A stretch of DNA of 64,000 bases from Comamonas testosteroni TK102 (GTDB taxonomy: Bacteria; Pseudomonadota; Gammaproteobacteria; Burkholderiales; Burkholderiaceae_C): NCBI RefSeq assembly GCF_000739375.1, contig NZ_CP006704.1, positions 1,302,001-1,366,000 on the forward strand, in the 5' to 3' direction. The notes under the pieces were generated by a model, which had not been told where the DNA came from, searched no databases, and saw only the letters and a list, made by a program, of their open reading frames with translations. Within the stretch, counting starts at the first letter, position 1. Every line of letters begins with the position of its first letter. A program made the translations under genes and the position numbers. Shown here piece by piece: positions 1-6,845 of this stretch.

Positions 1-176
1 AGCAATTGCGCATGCAGAGCCTGAAGGCCGGCGTTCTGGGCCTGAATGGCAGCCATGCGCGCTGCTTCTTCGGGGTGTTCGGCCAGCCATTGCGCCACCG
101 CCGCAGCGGCATCGGGCTGCAGCTCTCCATCCACCCAGGCATGCAGCGTGGTTTCATCGGGGCGCTGGGGTGTCAT
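1..176 (-). CDS. anti-sigma factor, N-terminal part (cut by window edge)
   Basis: The reading frame starts MTPQRPDETTLHAWVDGEL and runs off the left edge, so only about 58 residues are visible. A short acidic N-terminus followed by an xLHAWVDGEL-type helix is typical of cytoplasmic N-termini of anti-sigma factors, and the gene lies directly behind an ECF sigma gene. No HxxxCxxC zinc motif is visible in this part. I chose the ATG at 176 because AAGGAAAG lies just before it. An in-frame ATG at 191 overlaps the sigma stop codon as ATGA and would add five residues. Translational coupling is likely either way. The function is inferred from position and the N-terminal pattern. Confidence 0.65.
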   Translation of the reverse strand, partial: MTPQRPDETTLHAWVDGELQPDAAAAVAQWLAEHPEEAARMAAIQAQNAGLQALHAQL

Positions 177-187
177 TGCACTTTCCT

Positions 188-715
188 TCATTTGACAGCC
201 CTCAACACGGTCGTCACGGGTCTTTCTCCTTCCATGAGGCGCCTGAGCTGCTCGCGGGCGCGCGAGAGGCGCGACATCACCGTTCCCACGGGAACGCCCA
301 GCATCTGCGCGGCTTCGCCATAGCTGAACTGCTCCATGCCGATCAGCAGCAATACCTCGCGGGCCTGCGGCGTGAGATGGGACAGGGCCCGCTCCAGATC
401 CAGCTGCAGCGCCAGCCTGGGCATGGGGTCGTGGGGCGTGTCCTGGGCCTCGTCAAGCGCCACCATGCGATGCCGCGAGGACTGCTGCCACTGATTGGCG
501 TAGAGGTTGTGCATCAAGGTCAGCAGCCAGCTGAGCAAGGCCTTTTGCACCTGCTCGGCCGAGGCGGCGACCGGCGGCTGCCACAGGGCCCACTTCTGGC
601 AGGCGCGCTCCAGGGTGTCCTGGACCAGATCGTCTGCCTGCGCAGCATCGCCCGCCAGCGCGCGCGCATAGCGGCGCAGGCGGGGAATATGGACCAGGGC
701 GGCGTCGACCTTCAC
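188..715 (-). CDS. ECF-type RNA polymerase sigma factor
   Basis: This 175-residue protein has the two-domain layout of ECF sigma factors. Region 2 lies near residues 10-45 (ADDLVQDTLERACQKWALW). Region 4 lies near residues 110-165, with a helix-turn-helix reading YGEAAQMLGVPVGTVMSRLSR. It would direct RNA polymerase to a small regulon and be held by the anti-sigma factor encoded next. The start is GTG at 715, immediately after the lipoprotein stop codon, so the two genes are almost certainly co-transcribed. The stimulus is not evident. The ECF assignment is secure; the subgroup is not assigned. Confidence 0.9.
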   Translation of the reverse strand: MKVDAALVHIPRLRRYARALAGDAAQADDLVQDTLERACQKWALWQPPVAASAEQVQKALLSWLLTLMHNLYANQWQQSSRHRMVALDEAQDTPHDPMPRLALQLDLERALSHLTPQAREVLLLIGMEQFSYGEAAQMLGVPVGTVMSRLSRAREQLRRLMEGERPVTTVLRAVK

Positions 716-1105
716 TCAAGGCTTGGCGACATGCCAGCTATTGTTGAGGAAGCCGTCACCCGTCATGTCGCCGGGTTTGGCATCCTTGACCCAGTGATAC
801 AGGGGGCGGCCCTTGTAGGCCCATTGCTTGCTGCCGTCGTCGCGCATCACCACGGTCCAGTCGCCGATCGGCGCTGCATTCGCCGGTGCCATCAGAGGCG
901 GCCAGTTGGTGGCGCAGCCGCCGTTGCAGACGCTTTTTCCGGAGCCTGCAGCATCCTTGTCAAAGACGTAGAGCGTCATCTGGGTCGGTCCTACCAGCAC
1001 GCCATTGAGGGTGGTGGCAGGAGACTTGGCCGGGGCGACCGGGCCGGTCGAGCAGGCCGCCAGCAGGGCGGCAGAAGCGAGCGTCAGCGAAGCGATGCGA
1101 AACAT
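716..1105 (-). CDS. secreted lipoprotein with Yx(F/W/Y)xxD motif (COG4315 / Lipoprotein_15 type)
   Basis: This is a 129-residue protein with a lipoprotein signal: a hydrophobic stretch ending LLAAC, cysteine at residue 18. The mature part carries LYVFDKD, the Yx(F/W/Y)xxD signature, a Cys pair in CNGGCATNWPP, and a second partial repeat near KGRPLYHWVKD. Both repeats belong to the secreted-repeat family of unknown function, often found beside ECF sigma genes. The ribosome site AAGGAGAGACC precedes the ATG. It is first in a three-gene operon with the sigma and anti-sigma genes, so it is probably part of that sigma factor's response. Its biochemical role is unknown. Confidence 0.85.
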   Translation of the reverse strand: MFRIASLTLASAALLAACSTGPVAPAKSPATTLNGVLVGPTQMTLYVFDKDAAGSGKSVCNGGCATNWPPLMAPANAAPIGDWTVVMRDDGSKQWAYKGRPLYHWVKDAKPGDMTGDGFLNNSWHVAKP

Positions 1106-1234
1106 GAGGTCTCTCCTTGTGGTTGACCAGCAGTAAACAGTTCTGCACGGGGTTTTATTCCATGCGTTTTCACGCCGGAACTCAAGAGCAGCGCAGCCGG
1201 TTTTTCAGACACGCGCTTCTGCATCGATGAAAAA

Positions 1235-1345
1235 ATATTTTGATAGCTGCTATCGCAAGTTCGCTATGTGTTTCAAAAATAAAACGATTTGAAACTCATA
1301 TAAATAAAGCGCAAGAAGCTTCTGAATCAATAGCGCGATGGCTGA
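1235..1345. repeat. dispersed short intergenic repeat (Comamonadaceae type), two facing arms
   Basis: TTTTGATAGCTGCTATCGC at the left end faces AAGCGCAAGAAGCTTCTGA at the right end. The same word set (GATAGCTGCT, AAGCGC, AGAAGCTT) recurs at 12559, 33262, 41551, 52340, 56369 and 57636 in this window. I recognise this as a short repeat common in intergenic DNA of Comamonas, Acidovorax and Delftia. Boundaries are approximate. Confidence 0.55.
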
Positions 1346-1701
1346 TCTTTGTCGTCCTGGGTTTTTGAGGGCGACAAATAGCAAGCATATTTGCGCGCAT
1401 TGGGCTAGTAACCCAGTTACTCCAGTGGGCATTGAGAAACTCAGGGTTTACGGCATCAGGGGCAATCTGGGGAGCGCTGTGCTGCGGGGGCATATTCCAT
1501 TTCGTCTCATTAATATTGATAGCGCAATACATATAAGGGATAAGCTTTTTGCAGCTTCCGAGGTGGATGCTGACATCCTTTGGAGTGCCGCTGTCTCCTG
1601 TGCGACCGCTTTGCTGTCGGGATTCTGAAGTTTGTAATTACTCCTGCTTTGGATGCTTGTTTTACAAGGGATTAGGGAAAGCCTAAGTCTCGCCGGGCAC
1701 C

Positions 1702-1713
1702 ACTCCTAGGAGT
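1702..1713. promoter_or_regulatory. 12-bp palindrome in the liv operon promoter region
   Basis: ACTCCTAGGAGT is a perfect palindrome 110 bases before the first gene of the ABC operon, nested between GGGAAA (1675-1680) and TTTCCC (1713-1718). It could be an operator. No regulator gene is adjacent, and the role is inferred only from symmetry and position. Confidence 0.3.
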
Positions 1714-1823
1714 TTCCCGCTGCGGCACTGCAGCATGAAAGACCAAGATGCCGCTCAGGCAGAGGAAGCACGGCAAGGTGCTGCCCTCTTTGTTTTGCAG
1801 CATTCAGGACTGATGGCCAGCGC

Positions 1824-2594
1824 ATGAGCGACCTTATTCTCGAAACCAGGCAACTCACCAAAGAGTTCAAAGGCTTTACCGCGGTCAGCAAGGTGGATCT
1901 GGCCGTGCAGCGTGGCTCCATTCATGCGCTGATCGGGCCCAATGGCGCGGGCAAGACCACTTGCTTCAATCTGCTGACCAAGTTTCTGGAGCCCACTTCC
2001 GGGAGCATTCAGTTCAACGGGGCAGACATTACCCGCGAGGCGCCGGCACAGATTGCGCGACGCGGCGTGATTCGCTCGTTTCAGATTTCCGCCGTCTTCC
2101 CGCATTGCACCCTGCTGGAGAACGTGCGCATCGGCCTGCAGCGCAAGCTGGGCACGGCCTACCAGTTCTGGACCAGCGAAAAGACGCTCAATCAGCTCAA
2201 TGACCGCGCCATGGAGTTGCTGACCGAAGTCGGTCTGCAGGACCTGGCCGATGAAGTGACCGTGAACCTGCCCTATGGACGCAAGCGTGCCCTGGAAATT
2301 GCGACCACGCTGGCCATGGAGCCCGAGCTGATGCTGCTGGACGAGCCCACTCAGGGCATGGGCCATGAAGACGTGGACCGCGTGACCCAGCTCATCAAGA
2401 AGGTCTCGGCCGGTCGCACCATCCTGATGGTGGAGCACAACATGAAGGTGATCGCCACCATCGCCGATCGCATCACCGTGCTGCAGCGCGGCGCGGTTCT
2501 GGCCGAAGGTCGCTATGAAGAGGTTTCCCGCAATCCGCAGGTGATGGAGGCCTATATGGGGACCACGGACGGGCAGCTTCAGGGGGCGCATTGA
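1824..2594 (+). CDS. livG: ABC transporter ATP-binding protein, LivG type
   Basis: One of two ATPases of a branched-chain-amino-acid-type (HAAT) importer; 256 residues. Walker A is intact (GPNGAGKTT, near residue 38). The signature region reads LPYGRKRALEIA, which departs from LSGGQ as is usual for LivG. Walker B is LMLLDEPTQGM, and the switch histidine is in ILMVEHNMKVI. The long insert between Walker A and the signature (TAYQFWTSEKT) is also LivG-like. It is the first gene of a five-gene operon with a LivF-type ATPase, a periplasmic binding protein and two permeases. The substrate cannot be named; HAAT systems carry amino acids, urea, amides or aromatic acids. Confidence 0.92.
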   Translation: MSDLILETRQLTKEFKGFTAVSKVDLAVQRGSIHALIGPNGAGKTTCFNLLTKFLEPTSGSIQFNGADITREAPAQIARRGVIRSFQISAVFPHCTLLENVRIGLQRKLGTAYQFWTSEKTLNQLNDRAMELLTEVGLQDLADEVTVNLPYGRKRALEIATTLAMEPELMLLDEPTQGMGHEDVDRVTQLIKKVSAGRTILMVEHNMKVIATIADRITVLQRGAVLAEGRYEEVSRNPQVMEAYMGTTDGQLQGAH

Positions 2595-2596
2595 AG

Positions 2597-2690
2597 GCTC
2601 CCCCTGTGCCGCTCACGCGGCTTTCCCCTGAGGGGGACAACACCATCGCTGCGGGGCGGCCCTTGCTTGGTGTTTCTGACTTGGGTTCGT
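2597..2690. repeat. GC-rich hairpin-forming intergenic repeat between livG and livF
   Basis: A block of C and G runs (CTCCCCCTGTGCCGC, then GCGGCTTTCCCCTGAGGGGG) can fold into short hairpins and ends GCGGCCCTTGCTTGGTGTTTC. I recognise this wording as a dispersed element frequent in Comamonas, Acidovorax and Delftia genomes. It separates two genes expected to share one transcript and so may attenuate or stabilise the mRNA. Family assignment is from memory. Confidence 0.5.
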
Positions 2691-2714
2691 GCCAGTTTTG
2701 AGATCAGATGAACA

Positions 2715-3434
2715 ATGAATAAGACAAGTACTCCGGCGCTGGAAATTTCGGGACTCAATGCCTGGTATGGCGAATCCCATGTGCTGCATGGCATGGATCT
2801 GGTGGTCAATCCCGGCGAGGTGGTGACCTTGCTGGGCCGCAATGGTGCGGGGCGCACTTCCACGCTGCGCGCCATCATGGGGCTGACCGGCTCGCGCAAG
2901 GGCTCGATCAGGATCAACGGCGTCGAAACCATTCACATGCCCACGCACAAGATCGCCCACCTGGGCGTGGGCTACTGCCCGGAGGAGCGCGGCATTTTCT
3001 CCAGCCTCTCCTGCGAAGAGAACCTGATGCTGCCGCCGCCGCTCAAGACCGGCCAGCCGGGGATGAGCATCGACGAGATCTACCAGATGTTCCCCAATCT
3101 CTATGAGCGCAGGAACAGCCAGGGCACACGCCTGTCGGGCGGCGAGCAGCAGATGCTGGCCGTGGCGCGCATTCTGCGCACGGGCGCGCGCCTGTTGCTG
3201 CTCGACGAGATTTCCGAAGGTCTGGCCCCCGTCATCGTCCAGACCCTGGCTCGCATGATCACCACGCTGCGCGAGAAAGGCTACACCGTGGTGATGGTGG
3301 AGCAGAACTTCCGCTTTGCCGCCCCGCTGGCCGACCGCTTCTATGTGGTCGAGCACGGCCATGTCGCCCTGCGCTTCGGAGCCAGCGAACTGGACGAGAA
3401 GATGTCCGTGCTCAACGAGCTGCTGGGCGTCTGA
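2715..3434 (+). CDS. livF: ABC transporter ATP-binding protein, LivF type, with arginine in Walker A
   Basis: The second ATPase of the importer, 239 residues, the usual LivF length. Walker A reads GRNGAGRTST: codon CGC gives arginine where the phosphate-binding lysine is expected. Signature (LSGGEQQMLAVARIL), Walker B (LLLLDEISEGLAP) and the VVMVEQNF switch are normal for LivF. The partner LivG protein keeps a canonical GAGKTT, so the transporter may have one standard and one modified ATP site. The gene lies 120 bp behind livG, separated by a GC-rich repeat. I think arginine here recurs in some Burkholderiales LivF-like proteins, which would make it a subfamily feature rather than a defect. 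Confidence 0.9.
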   Translation: MNKTSTPALEISGLNAWYGESHVLHGMDLVVNPGEVVTLLGRNGAGRTSTLRAIMGLTGSRKGSIRINGVETIHMPTHKIAHLGVGYCPEERGIFSSLSCEENLMLPPPLKTGQPGMSIDEIYQMFPNLYERRNSQGTRLSGGEQQMLAVARILRTGARLLLLDEISEGLAPVIVQTLARMITTLREKGYTVVMVEQNFRFAAPLADRFYVVEHGHVALRFGASELDEKMSVLNELLGV

Positions 3435-3489
3435 GCCTTCAAGCACCTCCCATTCGTTCACAACAGAGATCCAACCCGTGGAGATAAAG

Positions 3490-4686
3490 ATGAAAGCACA
3501 ACTGAGCGTTCTCTCTTGCATGCTGGCCGTGGCCGGTCTGTCCAGCCCCCTGGCCCAGGCCCAGGAAAAGGTGAAGATCGGTTTCGTCACCGATATGTCC
3601 AGCCTGTACGCCGACGTGGAGGGCAAGAACGGTGCGGTCGCCATGCAGATGGCGATCGACGACTTCGGCGGCAAGGCCCTGGGCCAGCCCATCGAGCTGG
3701 TCAGCGCAGACCATCAGAACAAGGCAGACATCGCTGCCTCCAAGGTGCGCGAATGGATTGATACGCAGGGTATCTCCATGGTCTTCAGCGGCACCAACTC
3801 CGGCACGGCACTGGCGGTTTCCCAGATCGCCAACGAGAAAAAGCGCGTTCACTTCAACAGCGGCGCGGGCTCTTCCGCGCTGACCAACGAGCAGTGCAAC
3901 CCCTATACCGTGCACTACGCCTACGACACCGTCGCCCTGGCCAAGGGCACGGGCGGTGCCGTGGTGGATCGCGGCGGCAAGGACTGGTTCTTCCTGACTG
4001 CCGACTACGCATTCGGCCAGGCTCTGGAGGCCGACACCACCAAGGTCATCAACGCCAAGGGCGGCAAGGTGCTGGGCTCGGTCAAGCATCCGCTCAATGC
4101 CTCGGACTTCTCGTCCTTCCTGCTGCAGGCGCAAAGCTCCAAGGCCCATATCCTGGGTCTGGCCAATGCGGGCGGCGACACCATCAATGCCATCAAGGCT
4201 GCCAAGGAGTTCGGCATCAACAAGACCATGAAGACCGCCGGTCTGCTGGTCTTCCTGACCGACATCCACAGCCTGGGTCTGAAGAACACCGAAGGCCTGC
4301 TGCACACCACCAGCTGGTACTGGGACATGAACGACGAATCGCGCAAGTTCGCCAACAAGTTCTTCGCCAAGACCAAGCGCATGCCTACCGATGTGCAGGC
4401 CGCCGACTACTCGGCCGTGATGAATTATCTGAAGGCTGTCGAAGCGGTGAAGACCACCAATGCCGACAAGGTGATGGCCCACCTCAAGAGCACGCCCATC
4501 AACGATTTCTACGGCAAGGGCGTGATCCGTCCCGACGGCACGTTTGCCCACGACATGTATCTGGTCGAAGCCAAGAAGCCCAGCGAATCCACCAAGCCCT
4601 GGGACTACCTCAAGGTACTGACCAAGCTGCCTGCCGAGACGGTCTGGACGACCAAGGCCGAAAACAAGTGCGCGCTCTGGAAGTAA
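3490..4686 (+). CDS. periplasmic branched-chain-amino-acid-type substrate-binding protein
   Basis: This 398-residue protein begins with a clear Sec signal peptide (MKAQLSVLSCMLAVAGLSSPLAQAQ). The mature domain starts KVKIGFVTDMSSLYADVEG, typical of the LivK/AmiC-like type I periplasmic binding fold (Peripla_BP_6). It would deliver the substrate to the LivH/LivM permease encoded downstream. The start at 3490 was chosen because it gives the signal peptide at residue 1; the open frame continues upstream into the livF 3' end without family similarity. The ligand is unknown. A location in the operon between ATPases and permeases fits a dedicated binding protein. Confidence 0.92.
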   Translation: MKAQLSVLSCMLAVAGLSSPLAQAQEKVKIGFVTDMSSLYADVEGKNGAVAMQMAIDDFGGKALGQPIELVSADHQNKADIAASKVREWIDTQGISMVFSGTNSGTALAVSQIANEKKRVHFNSGAGSSALTNEQCNPYTVHYAYDTVALAKGTGGAVVDRGGKDWFFLTADYAFGQALEADTTKVINAKGGKVLGSVKHPLNASDFSSFLLQAQSSKAHILGLANAGGDTINAIKAAKEFGINKTMKTAGLLVFLTDIHSLGLKNTEGLLHTTSWYWDMNDESRKFANKFFAKTKRMPTDVQAADYSAVMNYLKAVEAVKTTNADKVMAHLKSTPINDFYGKGVIRPDGTFAHDMYLVEAKKPSESTKPWDYLKVLTKLPAETVWTTKAENKCALWK

Positions 4687-4734
4687 TAGCACTACCGGTT
4701 TGATGCAGACCTCACCCTCACCAGCGTATCTCTC

Positions 4735-5619
4735 ATGGAAATCTTCGGCGTTTCATTGCCCGGCCTGATGAGCCAGCTCCTTCTGGGGCTGGTCAACGGT
4801 TCGTTCTACGCAATTCTGAGTCTGGGCCTGGCCGTGATCTTCGGCCTGCTCAATGTCATCAACTTTGCGCATGGCGCCCTGTTCATGCTGGGGGCCATGT
4901 GCACCTGGATGGCCATGAGCTATTTCGGCATCAACTACTGGGTGATGCTGATCCTGTCGCCGGTGCTGGTGGGGATTCTGGGGGTGTTGATCGAGCGCTT
5001 TTTGCTGCGCTGGATCTACAAGCTCGATCATCTCTACGGCCTGCTGCTGACGCTGGGGCTGTCGCTGCTGATCGAGGGGGTGTTCCGCTCCGTGTATGGC
5101 GTCTCGGGCCTGGGCTATGACACGCCCGAGCTACTGGAAGGCGCGACCAATCTGGGCTTCATGATCCTGCCCAATTACCGTGCCTGGGTGGTCGTGGCTT
5201 CCATCGTGGTGTGCGTGGCAACCTGGTTCGTGATCGAGAAGACGCGCATCGGCGCCTATCTGCGTGCCGGCACCGAAAACCCGCGTCTGGTCGAGGCGTT
5301 CGGCGTCAACGTGCCCGTGATGATCACGCTGACCTATGCCTTCGGTGCCGCGCTGGCTGCCTTTGCAGGCGTGCTGGCCGCTCCGGTCTATCAGGTCACT
5401 CCGCTGATGGGGCAGAACCTCATCATCGTGGTGTTTGCCGTGGTGGTGATCGGCGGCATGGGCTCCATCATGGGCTCCATCCTCACCGGTCTGGCCTTGG
5501 GCGTCATCGAAGGACTGACCAAGGTTTTCTGGCCCGAGGCCTCGTCCACCGTCGTGTTTTTCATCATGGTCATTGTTTTGCTGATTCGCCCCGCTGGCTT
5601 GTTCGGTAAAGAAAAATAA
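4735..5619 (+). CDS. livH: ABC transporter inner-membrane permease, LivH type
   Basis: A 294-residue, very hydrophobic protein with about eight membrane segments. It has LivH-like sequence: LVNGSFYAILSLGLAVIFGL at the N-terminus, NFAHGALFMLGA, the ENPRLVEAFGVN loop that contacts the ATPase, and GGMGSIMGSILTGLALGVIEGL near the C-terminus. It forms the transmembrane channel with the LivM-type permease encoded 12 bp downstream. Spacing and order (binding protein, LivH, LivM) are the family norm. Confidence 0.93.
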   Translation: MEIFGVSLPGLMSQLLLGLVNGSFYAILSLGLAVIFGLLNVINFAHGALFMLGAMCTWMAMSYFGINYWVMLILSPVLVGILGVLIERFLLRWIYKLDHLYGLLLTLGLSLLIEGVFRSVYGVSGLGYDTPELLEGATNLGFMILPNYRAWVVVASIVVCVATWFVIEKTRIGAYLRAGTENPRLVEAFGVNVPVMITLTYAFGAALAAFAGVLAAPVYQVTPLMGQNLIIVVFAVVVIGGMGSIMGSILTGLALGVIEGLTKVFWPEASSTVVFFIMVIVLLIRPAGLFGKEK

Positions 5620-5631
5620 GAGGGGCACGAC

Positions 5632-6624
5632 ATGAAATCCAAGACGCTTGTTCAACGCATTGCCCCCGTGGGCTACGGCCTGCTGCTGCTGGGCCTGATC
5701 GTCGCGCCCTTCCTCGGTGCCTATCCCGTTTTCGTCATGAAGCTGATGTGCTTTGCACTGTTCGCTTCAGCCTTCAATCTCTTGCTGGGCTATACGGGGC
5801 TGCTGTCCTTTGGTCATGCGGCTTTTCTGGGCGGCGCGGCCTATGTGGCGGGCTACAGCATCAAGGCCTGGGGCTTCACCCCCGAGATCGGCATGCTGCT
5901 GGGCACGCTGGTCGGCGCTCTGCTGGGCCTGATCTTCGGCTGGCTGGCCATTCGCCGCCAGGGCATTTATTTCTCCATGATCACGCTGGCGCTGGCGCAG
6001 ATGCTGTTCTTTGTCGCGCTGCAGGCCAAGTTCACCGGCGGAGAGGACGGACTACAGGGCGTGCCGCGCGGCAAGTTGTTCGGCGTGATCGATCTGAGCA
6101 GCGATATGGTCATGTACTACGTGGCGCTGGTCATCGTGGTGGCGGCCTTTCTGCTCATCGTGCGCACCATCCACTCGCCGTTCGGCCAAGTGCTCAAGGC
6201 CATCAAGGAAAACGAGCCGCGCGCCATTTCGCTGGGCTATGACGTCAACCGCTTCAAGCTGCTGGCCTTTGTCATCTCTGCGGCCCTGACGGGTCTGGCC
6301 GGTTCCCTCAAGACCCTGGTGCTGGGCTTTGCCACCCTGTCCGATGTGCACTGGACCACCTCCGGGCATGTGATTCTGATGACGCTGATGGGTGGTCTGG
6401 GCACGCTGTCGGGCCCGCTGCTGGGTTCGGCCGTCGTCGTGGCGCTGGAAAACAAGATCGGCGAGGTCGGTACCTTTCTTGCGCACACCACGGGAGTGGA
6501 ATGGTTTGGCACGCTGGGCGAGTCCGTCACCATCGTCACCGGCCTGATCTTCGTGCTGTGTGTGCTGCTGTTCCGCAAGGGCATCATGGGCGAGCTGATC
6601 GCCTGGCTGCAGCGTCGCAAATAA
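5632..6624 (+). CDS. livM: ABC transporter inner-membrane permease, LivM type
   Basis: A 330-residue membrane protein with the LivM hallmarks FNLLLGYTGLLSFGHAAFLGGAAYVAGY near residue 45 and KENEPRAISLGYDVNRFKLLAFVISA near residue 190, the coupling loop. GGLGTLSGPLLGSAVV follows near the end. It is the second half of the permease heterodimer and the last gene of the operon. A rho-independent terminator follows 20 bases downstream. Confidence 0.93.
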   Translation: MKSKTLVQRIAPVGYGLLLLGLIVAPFLGAYPVFVMKLMCFALFASAFNLLLGYTGLLSFGHAAFLGGAAYVAGYSIKAWGFTPEIGMLLGTLVGALLGLIFGWLAIRRQGIYFSMITLALAQMLFFVALQAKFTGGEDGLQGVPRGKLFGVIDLSSDMVMYYVALVIVVAAFLLIVRTIHSPFGQVLKAIKENEPRAISLGYDVNRFKLLAFVISAALTGLAGSLKTLVLGFATLSDVHWTTSGHVILMTLMGGLGTLSGPLLGSAVVVALENKIGEVGTFLAHTTGVEWFGTLGESVTIVTGLIFVLCVLLFRKGIMGELIAWLQRRK

Positions 6625-6643
6625 GGCGTTTCGCCCTCTCTCC

Positions 6644-6669
6644 AAAGGCCGCATCTGCGGCCTTTTTTG
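6644..6669 (+). terminator. rho-independent terminator of the liv operon
   Basis: AAAGGCCGCA and TGCGGCCTTT form a 10-bp stem with a two-base loop, followed by a run of six T. It lies 20 bases after the livM stop codon. Confidence 0.9.
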
Positions 6670-6694
6670 TTGCCCGGATTCCTGCGTGGAAATG

Positions 6695-6720
6695 GAAATT
6701 TCAGAGATTCCTGAAATTTC
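6695..6720. promoter_or_regulatory. inverted repeat upstream of the PQQ dehydrogenase
   Basis: GAAATTTCAG and CTGAAATTTC are perfect 10-bp arms with a six-base spacer, about 126 bp before the start codon. There is no T-run and the arms are AT-rich, so an operator is more likely than a terminator. Confidence 0.45.
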
Positions 6721-6739
6721 TGGTACACGTTTGCAAGCG

Positions 6740-6778
6740 ATGGACTTTATTTCTCACAACAATGGACTTTTTTTCTCA
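6740..6778 (+). promoter_or_regulatory. two 17-bp direct repeats, 22 bp apart, upstream of the PQQ dehydrogenase
   Basis: ATGGACTTTATTTCTCA (6740-6756) and ATGGACTTTTTTTCTCA (6762-6778) differ at one position. The 22-bp offset is close to two helical turns, so both copies face the same side of the DNA. This is the usual geometry of activator sites. The role is inferred. Confidence 0.45.
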
Positions 6779-6845
6779 TTCAAGAAATGCCTAGCCGTCA
6801 CCGGAGGCCGGTGCGCGCGCGGGCTCATACAGTTCGAGGTTCGAT

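Larger units (their letters stand above)
1106..1823. other. intergenic region without a convincing gene; promoters of the flanking operons
   Basis: About 718 bases are AT-richer than their surroundings. Reading left from 1161, GGAATAAAACC (1151-1161) lies 46-56 bases upstream of the lipoprotein ATG and could be the -35 part of a sigma-ECF promoter; this is inference. A Comamonadaceae-type dispersed repeat lies at about 1235-1345. Near 1670-1725, just before the ABC operon, GGGAAA and TTTCCC face each other around the perfect palindrome ACTCCTAGGAGT (1702-1713). A 96-codon open frame at 1338-1628 has no family features, and I do not call it. Confidence 0.5.

Noticed and set aside
170..1126. 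318-codon plus-strand open frame across the lipoprotein and sigma genes
   Set aside because: It mirrors the minus-strand genes, is rich in H, R, Q and G as antisense frames of GC-rich genes are, and has no family motif.
1338..1628. 96-codon open frame in the left intergenic region
   Set aside because: No ribosome site, no family pattern, and atypical AT-rich codon use; the region is better explained as repeat and promoter DNA.
6721..6735. sigma-54-like word TGGTACACGTTTGCA before the PQQ dehydrogenase
   Set aside because: GG and GC are nine bases apart, not the required ten.
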